NCBI RefSeq assembly: GCF_026151205.1
Contig: NC_087073.1
Location: 18,814,837-18,878,836, forward strand
Direction of reading: 5' to 3'
DNA: 64,000 nt
DNA from: Bolinopsis microptera
Taxonomy: Eukaryota > Ctenophora > Tentaculata > Lobata > Bolinopsidae
Position numbers and translations under genes: made by a program
Shown here: positions 9,929 through 22,600 of the stretch, piece by piece
Position numbering within the stretch: the stretch's first letter is position 1
How the letters are laid out: each line of letters starts with the position of its first letter
Notes under the pieces: model-generated
What the model saw: only the letters and a program-made list of their open reading frames with translations
The model's database searches: none
What the model was told of the DNA's origin: nothing

Positions 9929-12079
9929 TCAACTTATACATTTATCCATAATAGCAGACAAATGTTCACTAGCAGAAATAAGCTCTTCATAGAGCAGGAC
10001 AGCAGATTTTATCAGAAAATCATCACCAATATTACTCTGTAACTGATGTATAGCCGCATTTAAACGGGGATGATGCAGCGTTAGATGAACAACATCTGAG
10101 AATCTTCCATATCTTTGATTGCTCTTCTTGGAGACACTGTCAAGATGAATAATAAAGTCTTTGTACTGAAGTACAGTTCTATTCACAATACTAACATTGT
10201 ACATACTATAGTGAGAGTTTAAACTCATCACATCCTCCGCCAACAGTTCCCCTGATTTGATGGATTGTTCCACAAATTCCTTTGCAAGAATGTTGCCACA
10301 AGGCTTCTGAGATGAGACGATAATTTGTTTTGAAGATTTGGAACTGTCAATATCAATAACTCCGAAATGGCAGTGATCCATTTTACAGTAGTTATATAGT
10401 TTAACCTGTTGATCAAGGGATGGTCCAGTAAAATCTATTCTCGCCATATATCGGAGATTATTTCCTAAATCGTTAAAGAAAACTTTTGTGAAGCACTGCC
10501 GACTGATTTCTTTGGAATCCTCCGATGATAAATGTTTCATAAACACTGCCTTGAAAGATGAGTTAAGATCGAACGAAAATTCCCCAAAGAAGTCTTCTTC
10601 CCAGGAATTAAAAAGTTGGCAAACAGACTTTGAATACCACCTTTTGTACATGGTCATTCGGTATAATGTGAAACCAAATCTTGTAAACGCATTCAGGTTG
10701 TGAAGGATTGGCAAGTCTTCAAATGCAAGAAATCTGCGAAATTCCGCGACCATTTCAGATTTAGAGTACTGTAGGTAAGAACTCTTTGGAGGGGTATCTG
10801 AATTTAACATACCTTTATTTTTTAGCAAAGGGTCTTGGAGTCTGATAAGTCTAAGCGATTTACAGCTATGATCGACAACATCAGTGAAATCAGCGATATT
10901 ATAAAGATTCTTATTTTCAGAAAAATCTTGAAATACTGCATCCATTTGTTTTTGTTCATCAGAAATTTTGATGTGACACCAAAAACTAGCGTGATATTTC
11001 TTGCGCCAAGCAAATGCTTTATGAAAACTCATGAAGCCTCTAACTTCAAACAGCAGCTGACTTAACCGAGCTTGAGATAAACAGCCTATAGTCAACGTCT
11101 GAGTTTTTTCATCGAGCGTTACGAGGATAACTTCTGGTTCACCAAACATCTTTTCCAGATAAGAAACCCTGGAAAATCTATCCTTTTTGATCAATTTGTC
11201 CGCAGCACAAGCATAGGGAATACAAGAAATGTAATCTGACCTTTCTATTCCATCAGCAAAAAAACGATGCACTTTTAATGAATCAAGATAGTTATTGAAG
11301 TACATCCTAGCTAGCAGGACACCCGAGTTCAGTTCCATCATGGATTTTGCACCAATAGTAAGTTGCATGATTACATCTTCCTCTCCGCAATCAATTTCAA
11401 CATAGTCTACTCCTGGAAGACACCGAAGCGTGTTTAGTTTATAGTAGCTGCTCCAAGACCGTACATAATTACATGAAACCAGCAACTTTTCAGTGAAGTT
11501 GCTTTGAATAATCGGCCTTTTCCTTTTCCACATTTCCTCAACATCCAGGAAAATTACGTTTGCATTCCAGTACTTCAGGAAATGCAGAATTTCCTCTAAC
11601 TTTTCATCGTCAACATAATCTACCGAAATGATGTTATTTTCTTGAATATAATACTTATGGTCAATCCCAAACAGAGAACAAAATCTCATGACTTCAAAGA
11701 TACAATCTCGACTCGACCTGAACCTATGGTCGCTGCTATCGGAATTGTCCCTAATTTTGAGTCCGGTCGTGTTTTTGAGATATGTTAATTTGCTCAGAAG
11801 ATTCATTTTGTCCAACAGCAAGTTAATGTCTTTCTCCACACAATCAAGTGCTTGACTGGTCAGTGCTTTAACATTAACAACACACCGGACATTATCCACC
11901 CAAATATCAACAACACCCACCAAACTCTTCAGTCTTCTGATATTTGAACCTTCAACACCGAAGATAAACACCAGTGTGTCCCTCCTTTTAATAGGTATCT
12001 CCCGAGTTAGAACATGCTCAACACTAGGTTGTGGATTTGTTGGTTCTAGGTCGCTGTGTCTTCTCCTCTGACTGTCCAT
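9929..12079 (-). CDS. KH-domain protein, copy C (intact, 716 aa)
   Basis: The only unbroken member of the KH array: one exon, 716 residues, ATG at 12079. After a basic start (MDSQRRRHSD) residues ~28-95 form a KH-like fold: VFIFGVEGSNIRRL carries a G-V-E-G loop at the GxxG position, followed by VVDIWVDN and VVNVKAL strands and a long helix. This suggests single-stranded RNA or DNA binding. The remaining ~600 residues hold blocks shared with copies A/B (CLPGVDYVEIDC, SCIPYACA, ARLSQLLFEVRG, FRRFLAFEDLPIL) but clearly diverged from them. After about residue 577 it becomes nearly identical to B, so this part has been homogenised. I do not recognise the family. The divergently transcribed collagen-like gene starts 735 bp away. 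Confidence 0.82.
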   Translation of the reverse strand: MDSQRRRHSDLEPTNPQPSVEHVLTREIPIKRRDTLVFIFGVEGSNIRRLKSLVGVVDIWVDNVRCVVNVKALTSQALDCVEKDINLLLDKMNLLSKLTYLKNTTGLKIRDNSDSSDHRFRSSRDCIFEVMRFCSLFGIDHKYYIQENNIISVDYVDDEKLEEILHFLKYWNANVIFLDVEEMWKRKRPIIQSNFTEKLLVSCNYVRSWSSYYKLNTLRCLPGVDYVEIDCGEEDVIMQLTIGAKSMMELNSGVLLARMYFNNYLDSLKVHRFFADGIERSDYISCIPYACAADKLIKKDRFSRVSYLEKMFGEPEVILVTLDEKTQTLTIGCLSQARLSQLLFEVRGFMSFHKAFAWRKKYHASFWCHIKISDEQKQMDAVFQDFSENKNLYNIADFTDVVDHSCKSLRLIRLQDPLLKNKGMLNSDTPPKSSYLQYSKSEMVAEFRRFLAFEDLPILHNLNAFTRFGFTLYRMTMYKRWYSKSVCQLFNSWEEDFFGEFSFDLNSSFKAVFMKHLSSEDSKEISRQCFTKVFFNDLGNNLRYMARIDFTGPSLDQQVKLYNYCKMDHCHFGVIDIDSSKSSKQIIVSSQKPCGNILAKEFVEQSIKSGELLAEDVMSLNSHYSMYNVSIVNRTVLQYKDFIIHLDSVSKKSNQRYGRFSDVVHLTLHHPRLNAAIHQLQSNIGDDFLIKSAVLLYEELISASEHLSAIMDKCIS

Positions 12080-12814
12080 TTGAGAGGAGATCCCGCTCTC
12101 ACATATTTATCAGCTAGTGTTCCATCTCAATCTGCCTGCCATGCTCAAGCCTGGGCTAAAATTGAGTAATTGTGAGCTTGATACATTTAATATAATATTC
12201 ATGTACAATAAATTGAGTTATTATTAAACAGAGAGACCAGCAAATTTTATCAGGACATGTGATATTGCTAAATCAAACAGTAATTGACAACATCAGAATA
12301 TTTTCACCATATCCCTGATCTAATGACTTGGCTACAGCTCTGATCTTGAAGTATTTCTTTATCCGGGTTCGGCAAATTAAAAATATAGCCAACGCCCAAC
12401 ACCATAGGTAAGTCACTACTAGTATTAACTATTTGTATTAAAGTATTATGGTGCATTGCTAAATAGCTGAAAACTCGCAGTTAAATAAAATGCCGTCCGG
12501 AGAGTTGTTTTTATTTCCACGACCCGATCACATGGTTCCTACAGGGTCAGGGGAGGGAGGGGGGGGGGGGGGGGGGGGGGGTCCTACAGCGCGTCCAGAT
12601 CACACTATGCTAATCAGATTTGATGTGTGCAAAAAAATAAAATGCATGATGTAGATCAGTGTTTTATTCCTAGATTAGGTTACACATGGACGATAAGAAC
12701 TTCTCAATCATATGTGCCGCAGCAAGATGATTATAAGGTAATAGGATTATTAAATTATCGTTGTGGTGCAAGTGAATGGTGGTCCTTCTTTTCATTTCTT
12801 AACTCGGGTTGACG
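12080..12814. other. Divergent intergenic region with a poly-G tract
   Basis: Lies between KH copy C (minus) and the collagen-like gene (plus), so it should hold both promoters. A run of about 22 G is at 12559-12581. No clear TATA box or exon seen. Confidence 0.55.
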
Positions 12815-13605
12815 ATGAAGTTGTTTTTGGTACTTGTTTTATTTAGTGGCATATCAGCCCAAAGAGGTACGAAATCTTCCTGCTAACCTGCTTTCTGTGT
12901 TTAGTTGAGACAAGTTGTACAAGTTAAAATTATCGTAAATTATCGACTGTAACTCTAGTCTCTATTAGATTATTCTGCAACCGCTAGGAGGCTTATAATG
13001 TCGGTTATATGTAAATGCTAACATTATCATTGATTAAAACCTACTAGTAATAAATGGCCTTATATCGCACCACAAAATGACGAAGTAACTTCTTTACTTG
13101 TACTCAACAGTTACTGTTTTCAGGTGACCCAGGGCCTCCAGGTTACCCAGGAATGCCAGGTGCGAAAGGCTGGACTGGAGAAATAGGAGAACAAGGAGAC
13201 CCCGGACAGTGTTCATCTAAAGATTGTTACTCTGACGGACAGCCAAGCAAAGGACAGCCGGGAAATCCAGGAATGAATGGGGCAGACGGTATGAAAGGAG
13301 AGACAGGACCACTAGGAGAAAAGGGTGTGCCAGGAAAAGATGGAACACCTGGTATGCCAGGTGAAGATGGTGAAGATGGACCAAAGGGTGAAGAAGGAGA
13401 AGAAATGATGGATGGTCTAACTGGAGTAGACGGTTTAAACGCGACGTGCACCGCCGAAAACTGCAAACCCAGCAAGCCAAGTTGTCAAGAGACAAAACCA
13501 TCACCAAAAATGGGAAATTTGAAATGTCCACCGGGTCAATACATGAGGGGTCTCCGAATGGATAGATCAAAAAAGTACATCATCGATTGCTGCTCACTGT
13601 TTTAA
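12815..13605 (+). CDS. Short secreted collagen-like protein (177 aa)
   Basis: Two exons, 12815-12866 and 13124-13605, joined in phase 1 through donor GGTACGA and acceptor TTTTCAG. The start gives a signal peptide, MKLFLVLVLFSGISAQ. The mature chain has Gly-X-Y triplets (GDPGPPGYPGMPGAKG onward) interrupted by a short QCSSKDC segment, then a second Gly-X-Y run that turns acidic (GEDGEDGPKGEEGEE). The C-terminus is a small cysteine-rich cap with CTAENC, then CPPGQYMRGLR and a final DCCSLF. Short collagens with Cys-rich ends often make disulfide-linked extracellular trimers; that is inference here. It is far shorter than fibrillar collagens and has no recognisable fibrillar or type IV C-terminal domain. 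A short secreted-protein gene follows on the same strand 1.3 kb away. Confidence 0.85.
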
Positions 13606-14887
13606 AAGGACAATCTAGAAATCCTTCGAAAACGAACGATCGGGTCATAAAAACAGTTAACTTGACATCAATTACAGTGATAAGTGATAACAGTAATGAT
13701 AATAACAGTTATGATAATTAAGCTTTATGTAAACCTTAAAACATCATTAGCCGATTCTTTCAATACAGATCTTTTGATACAATAACTTTTTTACTATCAC
13801 AGTTCCATCAACCGGAGATATGTATTAAAACGTTGTTGTGATAACTCTATAATTTCGATATATTATATTCTGTCAAACATGATTCATTTCTCAATCTCCA
13901 AAAGAAATACTTTTAATTTTATTTGTATAATGCATATTTCTAAGACAATGGAAAATCCCGGAAAATGTCTTTATGTTTCCCAGTTTTTGAGCTCAACCGC
14001 ATAGAGCGAGGATTTAGAAAACAGAATGTTTGATCTAAACTACAGGCAACAGGGTAAACTTCTATTTTTGTGGCGACCAAAGTGGGATGATAATACTTTA
14101 ACTTAAATGGGACGATACTGACGGTATCTTACTTGTACTACGGAAAATAAGGGTCACAAACCCAACAGGGAAAACCTTTCAAAATTTAATTCTGTTTTTT
14201 AAAGGTAAAATGTTACCCAGTACAGGGCCCTCTTGAGAGAATGGATGATCTGGAGAAAACAGATTGAGTAAGGTACACCCTTCGTACCTAGAAACGTGTA
14301 GTAGTGGCAGCGCTGTCAATAGCACTAAATATGTTATGTAGTCCTGAAATGTTGCTTAATCAAGAAGCGTGAATTCTCGAAATAATGCGTGATTCATGTT
14401 GTGTTTATTATTGGACAGCTAAATCTTTTACAAGTTTGATTTTTGAAACATCTAAGTCATTGAACATTCAATTGCATGAATAATGCAAAATCAAACTTCG
14501 GCTGCCAGTCAGTGGTTTCTCTCTAAGTGCTAGTTCAAGAAAATAAATGTGACAATCTAATAACTGCGCTTTAGCATGTGTATTGTGAAATTACGAAATC
14601 GAATCTTTTCCTTTTACTCCCTCTTTAAGAATTACTTCTATCACCTAGTGCTGAATGTCTGAAATTCCTGATAATCACGTTGGTTGCGACAAAGGAGACA
14701 CTTGCTCTTGTTTATCACCTCTAAGCTTGACAGATGGTGCTGTAATGAAGTCCCCGACTTGTTAAAATTAACAGATCCACCCTGCTACTCGCTTCAAGTT
14801 GAGCTACTTAAAATCACAGGTTGTGCCAGTAAAGCCCAGTAAAGCACTTAGTGACATTTTTAACACACGTCTTGTTTACGACCCATC
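13606..14887. other. Intergenic, no gene seen
   Basis: Between two plus-strand secreted-protein genes. AT-rich with no long ORF, exon or repeat recognised. A TACTTAAAA sequence near 14802 is a weak TATA-like candidate for the next gene. Confidence 0.5.
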
Positions 14888-15456
14888 ATGAAGTTTGTAC
14901 TCGTTTTGTCTGTAGTAGCATGCATTACTGCTACTGTTCTTGGTTTTGAGGAGGAAGGGGACGAGATGGTGTTGTCAAAGGGGTTCTTTGAGATTGTAAA
15001 TGAGATATACAGCAAACTTAGGCAACTCCGTGAGTACATTTGGAGCTGGTCAACTTATCATGGAATATTTTATCTCTATGATAAGAAGCAACAAGCTGTA
15101 ATCTGTAATATCGCCCTTACCTAGGATTGTTCATTCGGTCGATTGTGATTTCATTATTTCTAGTGACTAGTCTGGCAATGAACTGTTAACTATACATTTG
15201 GTGATTGGTCCGATTTATAGTTTCAACTCATTACCTAATTATCAACTAATTACCTAATTATCAACTAATTACCTAATTATCAACTAATTACCTAATTATC
15301 CAGTAATTACCTAATGATCTGACCTGCCCAGGACACGAGGTAGCGTGCGGACAGACAGTCCAGGAGCTGATAGAGTTACTGAACCTGCCGGACACTATGG
15401 AGGATGTGGTGATATTCGCTCGGGGCTGGGTTTGCGACAACATCTGGGACTTTTAG
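14888..15456 (+). CDS. Small secreted protein (88 aa), unknown family
   Basis: Two exons: 14888-15029 and 15332-15456, phase 1, with a strong donor (CTCC then GTGAGT) and acceptor CTGCCCAG. The product begins with a signal peptide (MKFVLVLSVVACITATVLG), then an acidic patch EEEGDEMV, an amphipathic stretch FFEIVNEIYSKLRQL, and a second part VACGQTVQELIELLNLPD ending in RGWVCDNIWDF. The mature chain has two cysteines, which could make one disulfide, and aromatic residues at the end. I do not recognise the family. The intron carries a 19-bp tandem repeat. Reading through the donor instead would give a 78-residue form ending at 15124, but the splice signals and the clean stop in exon 2 favour the two-exon model. 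Confidence 0.72.
15228..15315. repeat. 19-bp tandem repeat in intron
   Basis: About four copies of TACCTAATTATCAACTAAT, within the intron of the 88-residue secreted protein gene. Confidence 0.85.
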
Positions 15457-16643
15457 TGACTTTTAGTAACTACATACTTGACTCTACAAGTAATTATTAG
15501 TGACTATTAATAACTAGCAGTGACTCTTATTTGTTTTGGAGCACAATACAACAACCTTTAATGTCAACAAGGATAATATGTACGAGTTTATTTGCGTTTA
15601 TAACTGAGTTCAAACAAAATTATGTCTAATTTTAGGTCATAGTTTGTTAGACATATGATTTAGATAAAGTCCATGCCACCTATACTAGGGATTATTCACA
15701 ATATCAGATGCATCTGAAACATACAGCCTAAAAGTATCGAACCTAATTTCGATAGAGTTATAATACAAGTTGAAGAAAAAACAAAATCATATAAACAGCT
15801 AAATTTTTGACAATCAGTGTACAGTATATCGTACAGGTATATCAACGGATAATATCAAAACCAGATGAACAATTACAAAACAAACATAAACAGAATTTAT
15901 GACAAACGATACCCCATGTTAATTCATCGTTAGAGATCAACTAGTGACTATTGTTTAAAAACAATACATGTATAATCTATATTAAATCTTGCAAAATGCA
16001 ATCCTTCCGATACTAGCCACCGTAAATTTAATCATAATAATCATAAATAATCATAATAAAGGGTGGCGTTCAATCCAGCTTGAAGTAAAAACCGTAAGAA
16101 ATAACCGAATAAGTAAGTAAAACGCTAATATTATTAAATGAAATTATGTACTAAGTTCGTAACTGATTGAAATCAGATTAAAAGCCATATTTACGAACAT
16201 CAACTTAAAGTAAATTAGGTATCTTACAATATTAACATGGAGGTAACCCTGCTGACATAACTATCAAATCACAGCTAAAAGTCAAAAAGTAAGCTTAACC
16301 CTAATCATGCGCACACGCCAGGGTAAAACCTAACCCTGATTTATGAGACAGCGGTAAAATCATTGAGCAAGTAATGCGGTTATTTAAACTCAAAGCGGTA
16401 AAATCCTCGTACACTACTGAGCTAAGTGGGGCGATTAAGATATTACGTCACACCTCAAGGTATTTATAGCTATTTAAAGGTATTTAACCATGAAGGGAAA
16501 CATAGGATGGTCCGGTTTAACAGGAATAATTGACGTGTCACGTGTCTACATCTTTTTCGCCCAGATTGGCTTGTTCCCAATTTGAACTGAACAACTCAGG
16601 CTAGATACTATCTGAAGTAAACAGAGCTCCAGCTCTAAAGCTC
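15457..16643. other. Intergenic between convergent genes, no gene seen
   Basis: Separates the plus-strand secreted gene from the 3' end of the minus-strand PHETA gene. AT-rich, with CTAACCCT-like words near 16293 and 16328 but no telomeric array and no supported exon. Confidence 0.5.
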
Positions 16644-19600
16644 CTATTGGCTGATGGTGAGATTGTTTATGTGGAGGGTGTTGTATCTAATGGGTTCCCC
16701 AGGGTCGCTGATGATGGGCTTTCCGGGCGCGAAGTCTGCGTGCATCTGTTCGAAGGTCCGGCAAGGTGCGGAGGTGGCGCTGTGGGTCGCTGTTTCCTTG
16801 TGTTTGCGGTGCTTACCTGGGGATCCTGGGTTAGGGTTATCTGTCAATAGTCTGTTGTTAATTGTTGTTAATTGTTGTTAATTGTTGAGCACGTTAACAG
16901 TAATATTTCTGTAAACCTTAACGAAATTGGCTGATTAAATATAATATAGATTGACGTTGAATGTATTAGAATAAAATGCACCCTAGTATTATAATTAATG
17001 TAAATAGTTGCAAATGCTTACTTTTATGCTCCATGGTGTGAGTGTTAGCCTTCTTTCGTAGTCCGAGCGGAGAACTGACTGCAAAAGTTTTGAAATATTA
17101 ATTTGACAGATTCATTAAAAAACGGGTAAATATATCCGTGATATAATCTGGACCCAGCTTTCGTATGAAATAATGTTTCTATCCACACTTATATAATAAA
17201 GATTCAAATAAATTGAGTGTTATCAATGTCACTAAAATTGTTTTAAATTGTTCAAAAATTATTCTAAACCGGAAATGTAATTTTGGCTGGCCAAGCGTAC
17301 AATGTACATACATGGATTGTTAATTAAAGTTTTCAATAAGCCCAAACACATGTTACTGGCCAGAGGACTCCATTTTCAAAAACAGTGTTAACTTAAACCT
17401 CCAACAAGTTGTTTACGAGCAGAGCTCTTTCTAAAACGATTTGCCTGAAAAACGAAGCAACCCTAGAACTAGCTAACTAGAAAAAGCGAAGGATTGATTT
17501 CAGAAATCTTCCATCTTCAGTGAGTAGCTGCTACTCACTGAAGTCTACCAAATGGATGTAAGCTCAAAGCTGGAAATTATGCTGAGCCAAATTCTTTTGT
17601 ACACGTATTAATTGTAGTACACATGTATTATCTATTTACCTCTGTTCAGGAAGGAATACACTACGTAAACTACTCAATACAAACATCAATGCCAACTACC
17701 AACATTCACCTCACAATATCCTATATGTACTGTGTAATCCTGTGTAAATCCAATATCCTATATCATGTTACTTGCTACTATGACGAGTATTATTAACGCA
17801 AACAATGTTCATTTCATGGGACGAAATTTACCAAAAACGGAAAACCATTGATTTGTACTTGAAGATATTTACTATCCGGTGGAATTTATAGAAATTAATT
17901 TATATTATCCCAGTGAAATGTTAATCCCACTACGATCCATCATTACAACAAAAGAAATCGTTCAGTTATAAAAACATAACATGGAATTGAATTATGCATG
18001 ATCTACTCACAAGCTCGAAGACCAGTTTTAATTTTTTGAGGTTTGAGACTGTCAGTTTCAATACCAGACGCACTTGAAGCTCGAGATTGGTGAGGAGACA
18101 AGGACGACGACTCGTCCTCTTCGTTTCGTCTTGCTATGTGATCCACGTACATATCTTTCTTCCTCTCCAGGGCCTGAACCTGATAAAACACGAGTCACGA
18201 GTGTCAGAGAATTCTATGAGATACTACAGAAAATAATACATAAATATCTGAATCTACTCATCTAGCAACATTTGATACATACTCTATATTTGCACTAATG
18301 GTAGTATACTCAATATCAAAGCTTGCTTTGCTACATAACAAGAAATGCAGCCGCTTTTCTTTTGAGGATGGCCGCTCAATTTCCCGATCTGTGATTGCGT
18401 ATTTATCATATAATATTCCATACTACTGTTTATAAGCATGCAGATATGGTGGAGTGACAGGCCCAGCTAATTCCATATCGATTTTGAAAATACCGTATAT
18501 TTCTATGCAATGTTTATTGTTTATGCAACCCGACACGGATCTGTGCATAATACAGAGGGGGGGGGGGGGGGGGGGGGGTGGGGGTGACCAAAAGTCAGTG
18601 TGCAAACGTTGGGTCCTATACCTTCGCCGTGTTTTATATTTGTGAGTTGTTGCTTTGCAGATTGCATACTGTGCCTACTTGTTCGAGGATTCCGTCGACA
18701 AAATTTGAAAATTCGAATATTTTAGACCACGCCCATTCAATATTAAAACACCTCTCTAAAGATGCTGGACACCTAATTTTTTCAGAGACGGTAGATTATT
18801 AAATGTTGCATCTGATCTGAAAATAATGAGGCAAACGGATTAGAAATGACGAAGTTATCAAGCATTTTGTGTATCTCGTTAGCAAAATTGACTGGGTGAT
18901 TATGTGACACCGTGCACTACACCTTAATTTGGTAATCCTAATGATTCCCATAGTGTTTAATGGGGTGGTTAACGGGGTCACCTTATCACATGATTAGGTA
19001 AGCCAATCACACGTAATGAATAAACTCGTTATGCTTCGCATCTCGGTCATCTGAGAAGCTACAACTCTAATTTTGTCAGGACAAACGTAATTCGAATGGC
19101 CCACCCTGTAGTATTAGTAATACTAACTCGAAATACTGTGAAAATATTTTATATTTTCGCCGACCGCCACTTAATTATATCTTCCAACTTCATAAATTAG
19201 TGGCTAGTGGGATACATACATGGTTACATTAACGATTTACTTGATCAGTTAAGCGCCGTGCACCAACAAGTTAGCGTTGGCGTTATAATGGATGATAAAC
19301 TAACATGGTCTAAGCATATAGCAGCTGTTAGATCAAAAATGATGCGGTATGTAGGAATTATGTATAAAATAAAACGTCACCTATCGATTCAAATAAGGCT
19401 ACAGATATATCAAAGTTTTGTTCAATCGCATTTAAACTTCTGTTCAATTGTATGGGGGTTTGCAGCAAAAAATCACATTGAATCACTCTTCTCACGACAA
19501 AAACAGGGTATCAGGGCAGTAATGCCAGGTAACATTAATTACTTTTACAAAGACGGTCGACTGCCAGAACACACAAAACAATTTTTCAATAACAATGGTA

Positions 19601-22600
19601 TACTCACGGTGCACAGTGTTATTGTAAAAAACACACTAATTCTCATGCACCGAATCAAACATTTCCGCAGCTCAGTCCCTCAACAAATCTGTATGACTAT
19701 CCCAGAAAATGCACCCACTGCAAACTCAGATCACGTGACTGCAGCATCCTGGTTAGCCGAGTACAACACCACACATTTCAGATCTTCGATGTTCTTCAAA
19801 GGACCTTTACTCTCAATTTATGCTGTAAATGCAAATGTAAGCACCCTACCCACACTTTTTTCCATAGACCTTATTAAATCGGCTACAAAACGCATGCTCT
19901 TGAACCTGCAGAGTGAAAATGACGATGACACGTGGCCCAGTTTCTTATTACATAATATTCCAGGTCTAAGAAGGTCACAACGTGTCTGAAAGTTACTGGA
20001 CACAACGGTCATTATATCAGTTTAGTGAATTAGTTAATTAGTTAATTAGTTAATTAGTTAATTAGTAAATCAGTTATTAGTCATATGGTTATTATTAAGT
20101 ACTATATATTATATGATATTACAAAAATAAACTATGAATATATCACCCTACGCGCGTGGGGTGGACTCCTGGGGTGGACTTTTATTCAGCGCGTATTTTG
20201 TAGCCTGTTCAACTTGACGTTTTGATTCGTTACTATCTCAATGTCACAGATACACAGAATGTGAGGTGATCATCTTAAAGAGAAACGTCTCAGCTTTCAC
20301 CTGGTGTAAAGTTTATCTTTGTACTCAAAATATAGCTCGCTCAGTGTGCAAAAGAAGTTGACAATACAATAACCACGTCTGCGACCGGTCGTCAGATACC
20401 GGAGTGTTGCACAAAATTGGGTCCCTAAATTAAAATTCTATGACACAGTTACCATGCAGAAATGTCTAGGGAAACATTTGGTGAAAGTTTCAACTCTCTA
20501 CTATAAAAATAGCGATAGTTATTGAAGATAAACCGTGAGAAACTCCCTCTTGTCGAGATCAACGCTCTATGAACCTCCCTTCTGTACCACGTGACAACGA
20601 TTTGAGCGTCACGTGGCCGTCACGTGACAAAAGTGCGCGCATCGGATGGAGCAGTCTCGTGGGAAATCCTGATTGCCTGATCGATCTCGTGGGAAATCCT
20701 GATTGCTACGGAAAGGGCTGACAACCACAGTTATTTCCCTTCCTCAATTTTCCAGTTCACTTGCTCAGTGCTGTCAGTTGTTTTTTGTTTGCCCTGCTAT
20801 ATAAACTTCACTCCGTCATAATCCCCTACTCCCCTATCCAATGAACTGTTTCTGTTACAGCTGCCATTCTGTTGACTGGACCCTAACTTAGTCTTATCAT
20901 TTTCACTTGATAACTTTATCCGTGTGCACTTTCTCGAAACTCAACTTATCTTTGTCAAGACTCAGCTAATCTCAGAACTAAATGTTGCCTTAACAGACTT
21001 ACTTGTCACTGCACTGGGCCCTCCTTTAAATGCAAATATCATATGAGCAGCTGATCGATTTATTGCTTGAACTGTGCATCCTTTTTAAAAATAAATAAGG
21101 TCAATTTTACTATCGTGAAACTTAGTCACTGAAGACAACGCAATCTGGCTGTGCCGGTTCCCCTCTGCCTAGATCACTTAGAATATCCATAGTTAGCAAT
21201 ACTTTTATCGTTTAATGCAGCGATATAGCCAGTTATCGATGCTACATAGTAGATTTTAGCCTGTTCCAATCATCCTTATATCGCGTTAATGGAATTTATG
21301 AAATTGCCTACCGTTCAAATCGCTCTCTGTTGTTAGCACCACACTGATTAACTACGATGTTCCAATTTTTTAGAATTATGTCCGACATAATTCTAATTTT
21401 TGCTGTTACAGCAGATAGTTATGGTGTAATGGCACGCAGGAATAAGTCATCCCTGTCCTCCAAAAAGCCCATGAAAAGGTATTTGGTAAGCTATGTCTTT
21501 TCCAATATCAAATCCAATGTATCACAATCTGTGGACTTTCTACTCAAAAACTAGATTGATTAATTGATAATTCATTGCTGATTGTTCACGCGCCCTGTAT
21601 GGAAGTATATAAATGGTAATCCGCATACTCCAGGAAGAATTGAAGCAATCTCAAAAGAAAAGAAGGGAATCTGGATCCTTCGTCGGATCGTCAAAGAGCT
21701 TAGAGGGGAGCTCTACGCTTCACTGGCCATGCAAAGCAGGGAGACTGACGGAGGCGGAGGCACTGCTGGCTGCTGGAACGGACATTAACAAGCTGGACAG
21801 AACGCAGTTTAACCCTTTCATGGACGCGATCAACTCAGGTAAATCATTCGACCGCCTTAACAATATGGGTTTATTGGTAATAGTAGCAAGAGGTTTTAGT
21901 CATGTGTTTGATTACAGCACAGTGTGAAACCCTGAAGCATACGTCGAGCTCTAAACTCTGTTTTGTCTAATAATCAATTATTTGAATATTGAAGGATTAA
22001 ATTTGGTAACTTGATGATCACACAATTAACAGGACAGGTCGACTGTGCTAGATGGCTGCTGAGGCAAGACGGTTTAAAGCTTCAGACCGAGATATGGTCG
22101 TTTTGTAGGGAGAGGGTGCTAGAGTCATTGCTAACAGCTTAACAGAAGGTAAAATCCTGAACTTTTGTTCATTGATTAAAAATCACCATTCAGACATACA
22201 ATCGTTCAGATGTAAAAATTATTTATTCACTATTTTGGATTACATTTAGTTACAGGACTAACATGCGACATCCGTCGTTGACCTTTGTCTTTAATTCAAC
22301 AAGGTAGGGAGAGCGATCCATGGCTGTCCCGATAGACCCACTCAGACTCCTGCCGGAAGATACTCCTCCGGTTGATCCAGATGAGACAGTTCTAGCAGAT
22401 GATCAGTTACAGACTGAAGAACATATCCCACAGATCAATGCGTCAACATCTGCAAATGAAGGTACTTCAATCTGCTCTTCTTGTATATGTCTTTGTGCCT
22501 GCGTCTGTGATTGTACTGAAGTGTACTCTGTGTGTTTGTGTCTGTGTCTGTCTTTGTATCGTGTGTGTGTCTCTGATTGTACTGCGTGTGTCTGTAATTG

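Larger units (their letters stand above)
3730..10016. repeat. Tandem duplication, two ~3.14-kb units
   Basis: Unit 1 is about 3730-6875 and unit 2 about 6876-10016. Each spans most of a KH gene plus the spacer upstream of it. A third copy of only the first ~330 bp of the unit is at 10017-10347 inside intact copy C. In that ~330-bp block all three copies are almost identical; left of it copy A diverges, right of it copy C diverges. High identity means the duplication is recent or maintained by gene conversion. Confidence 0.85.
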
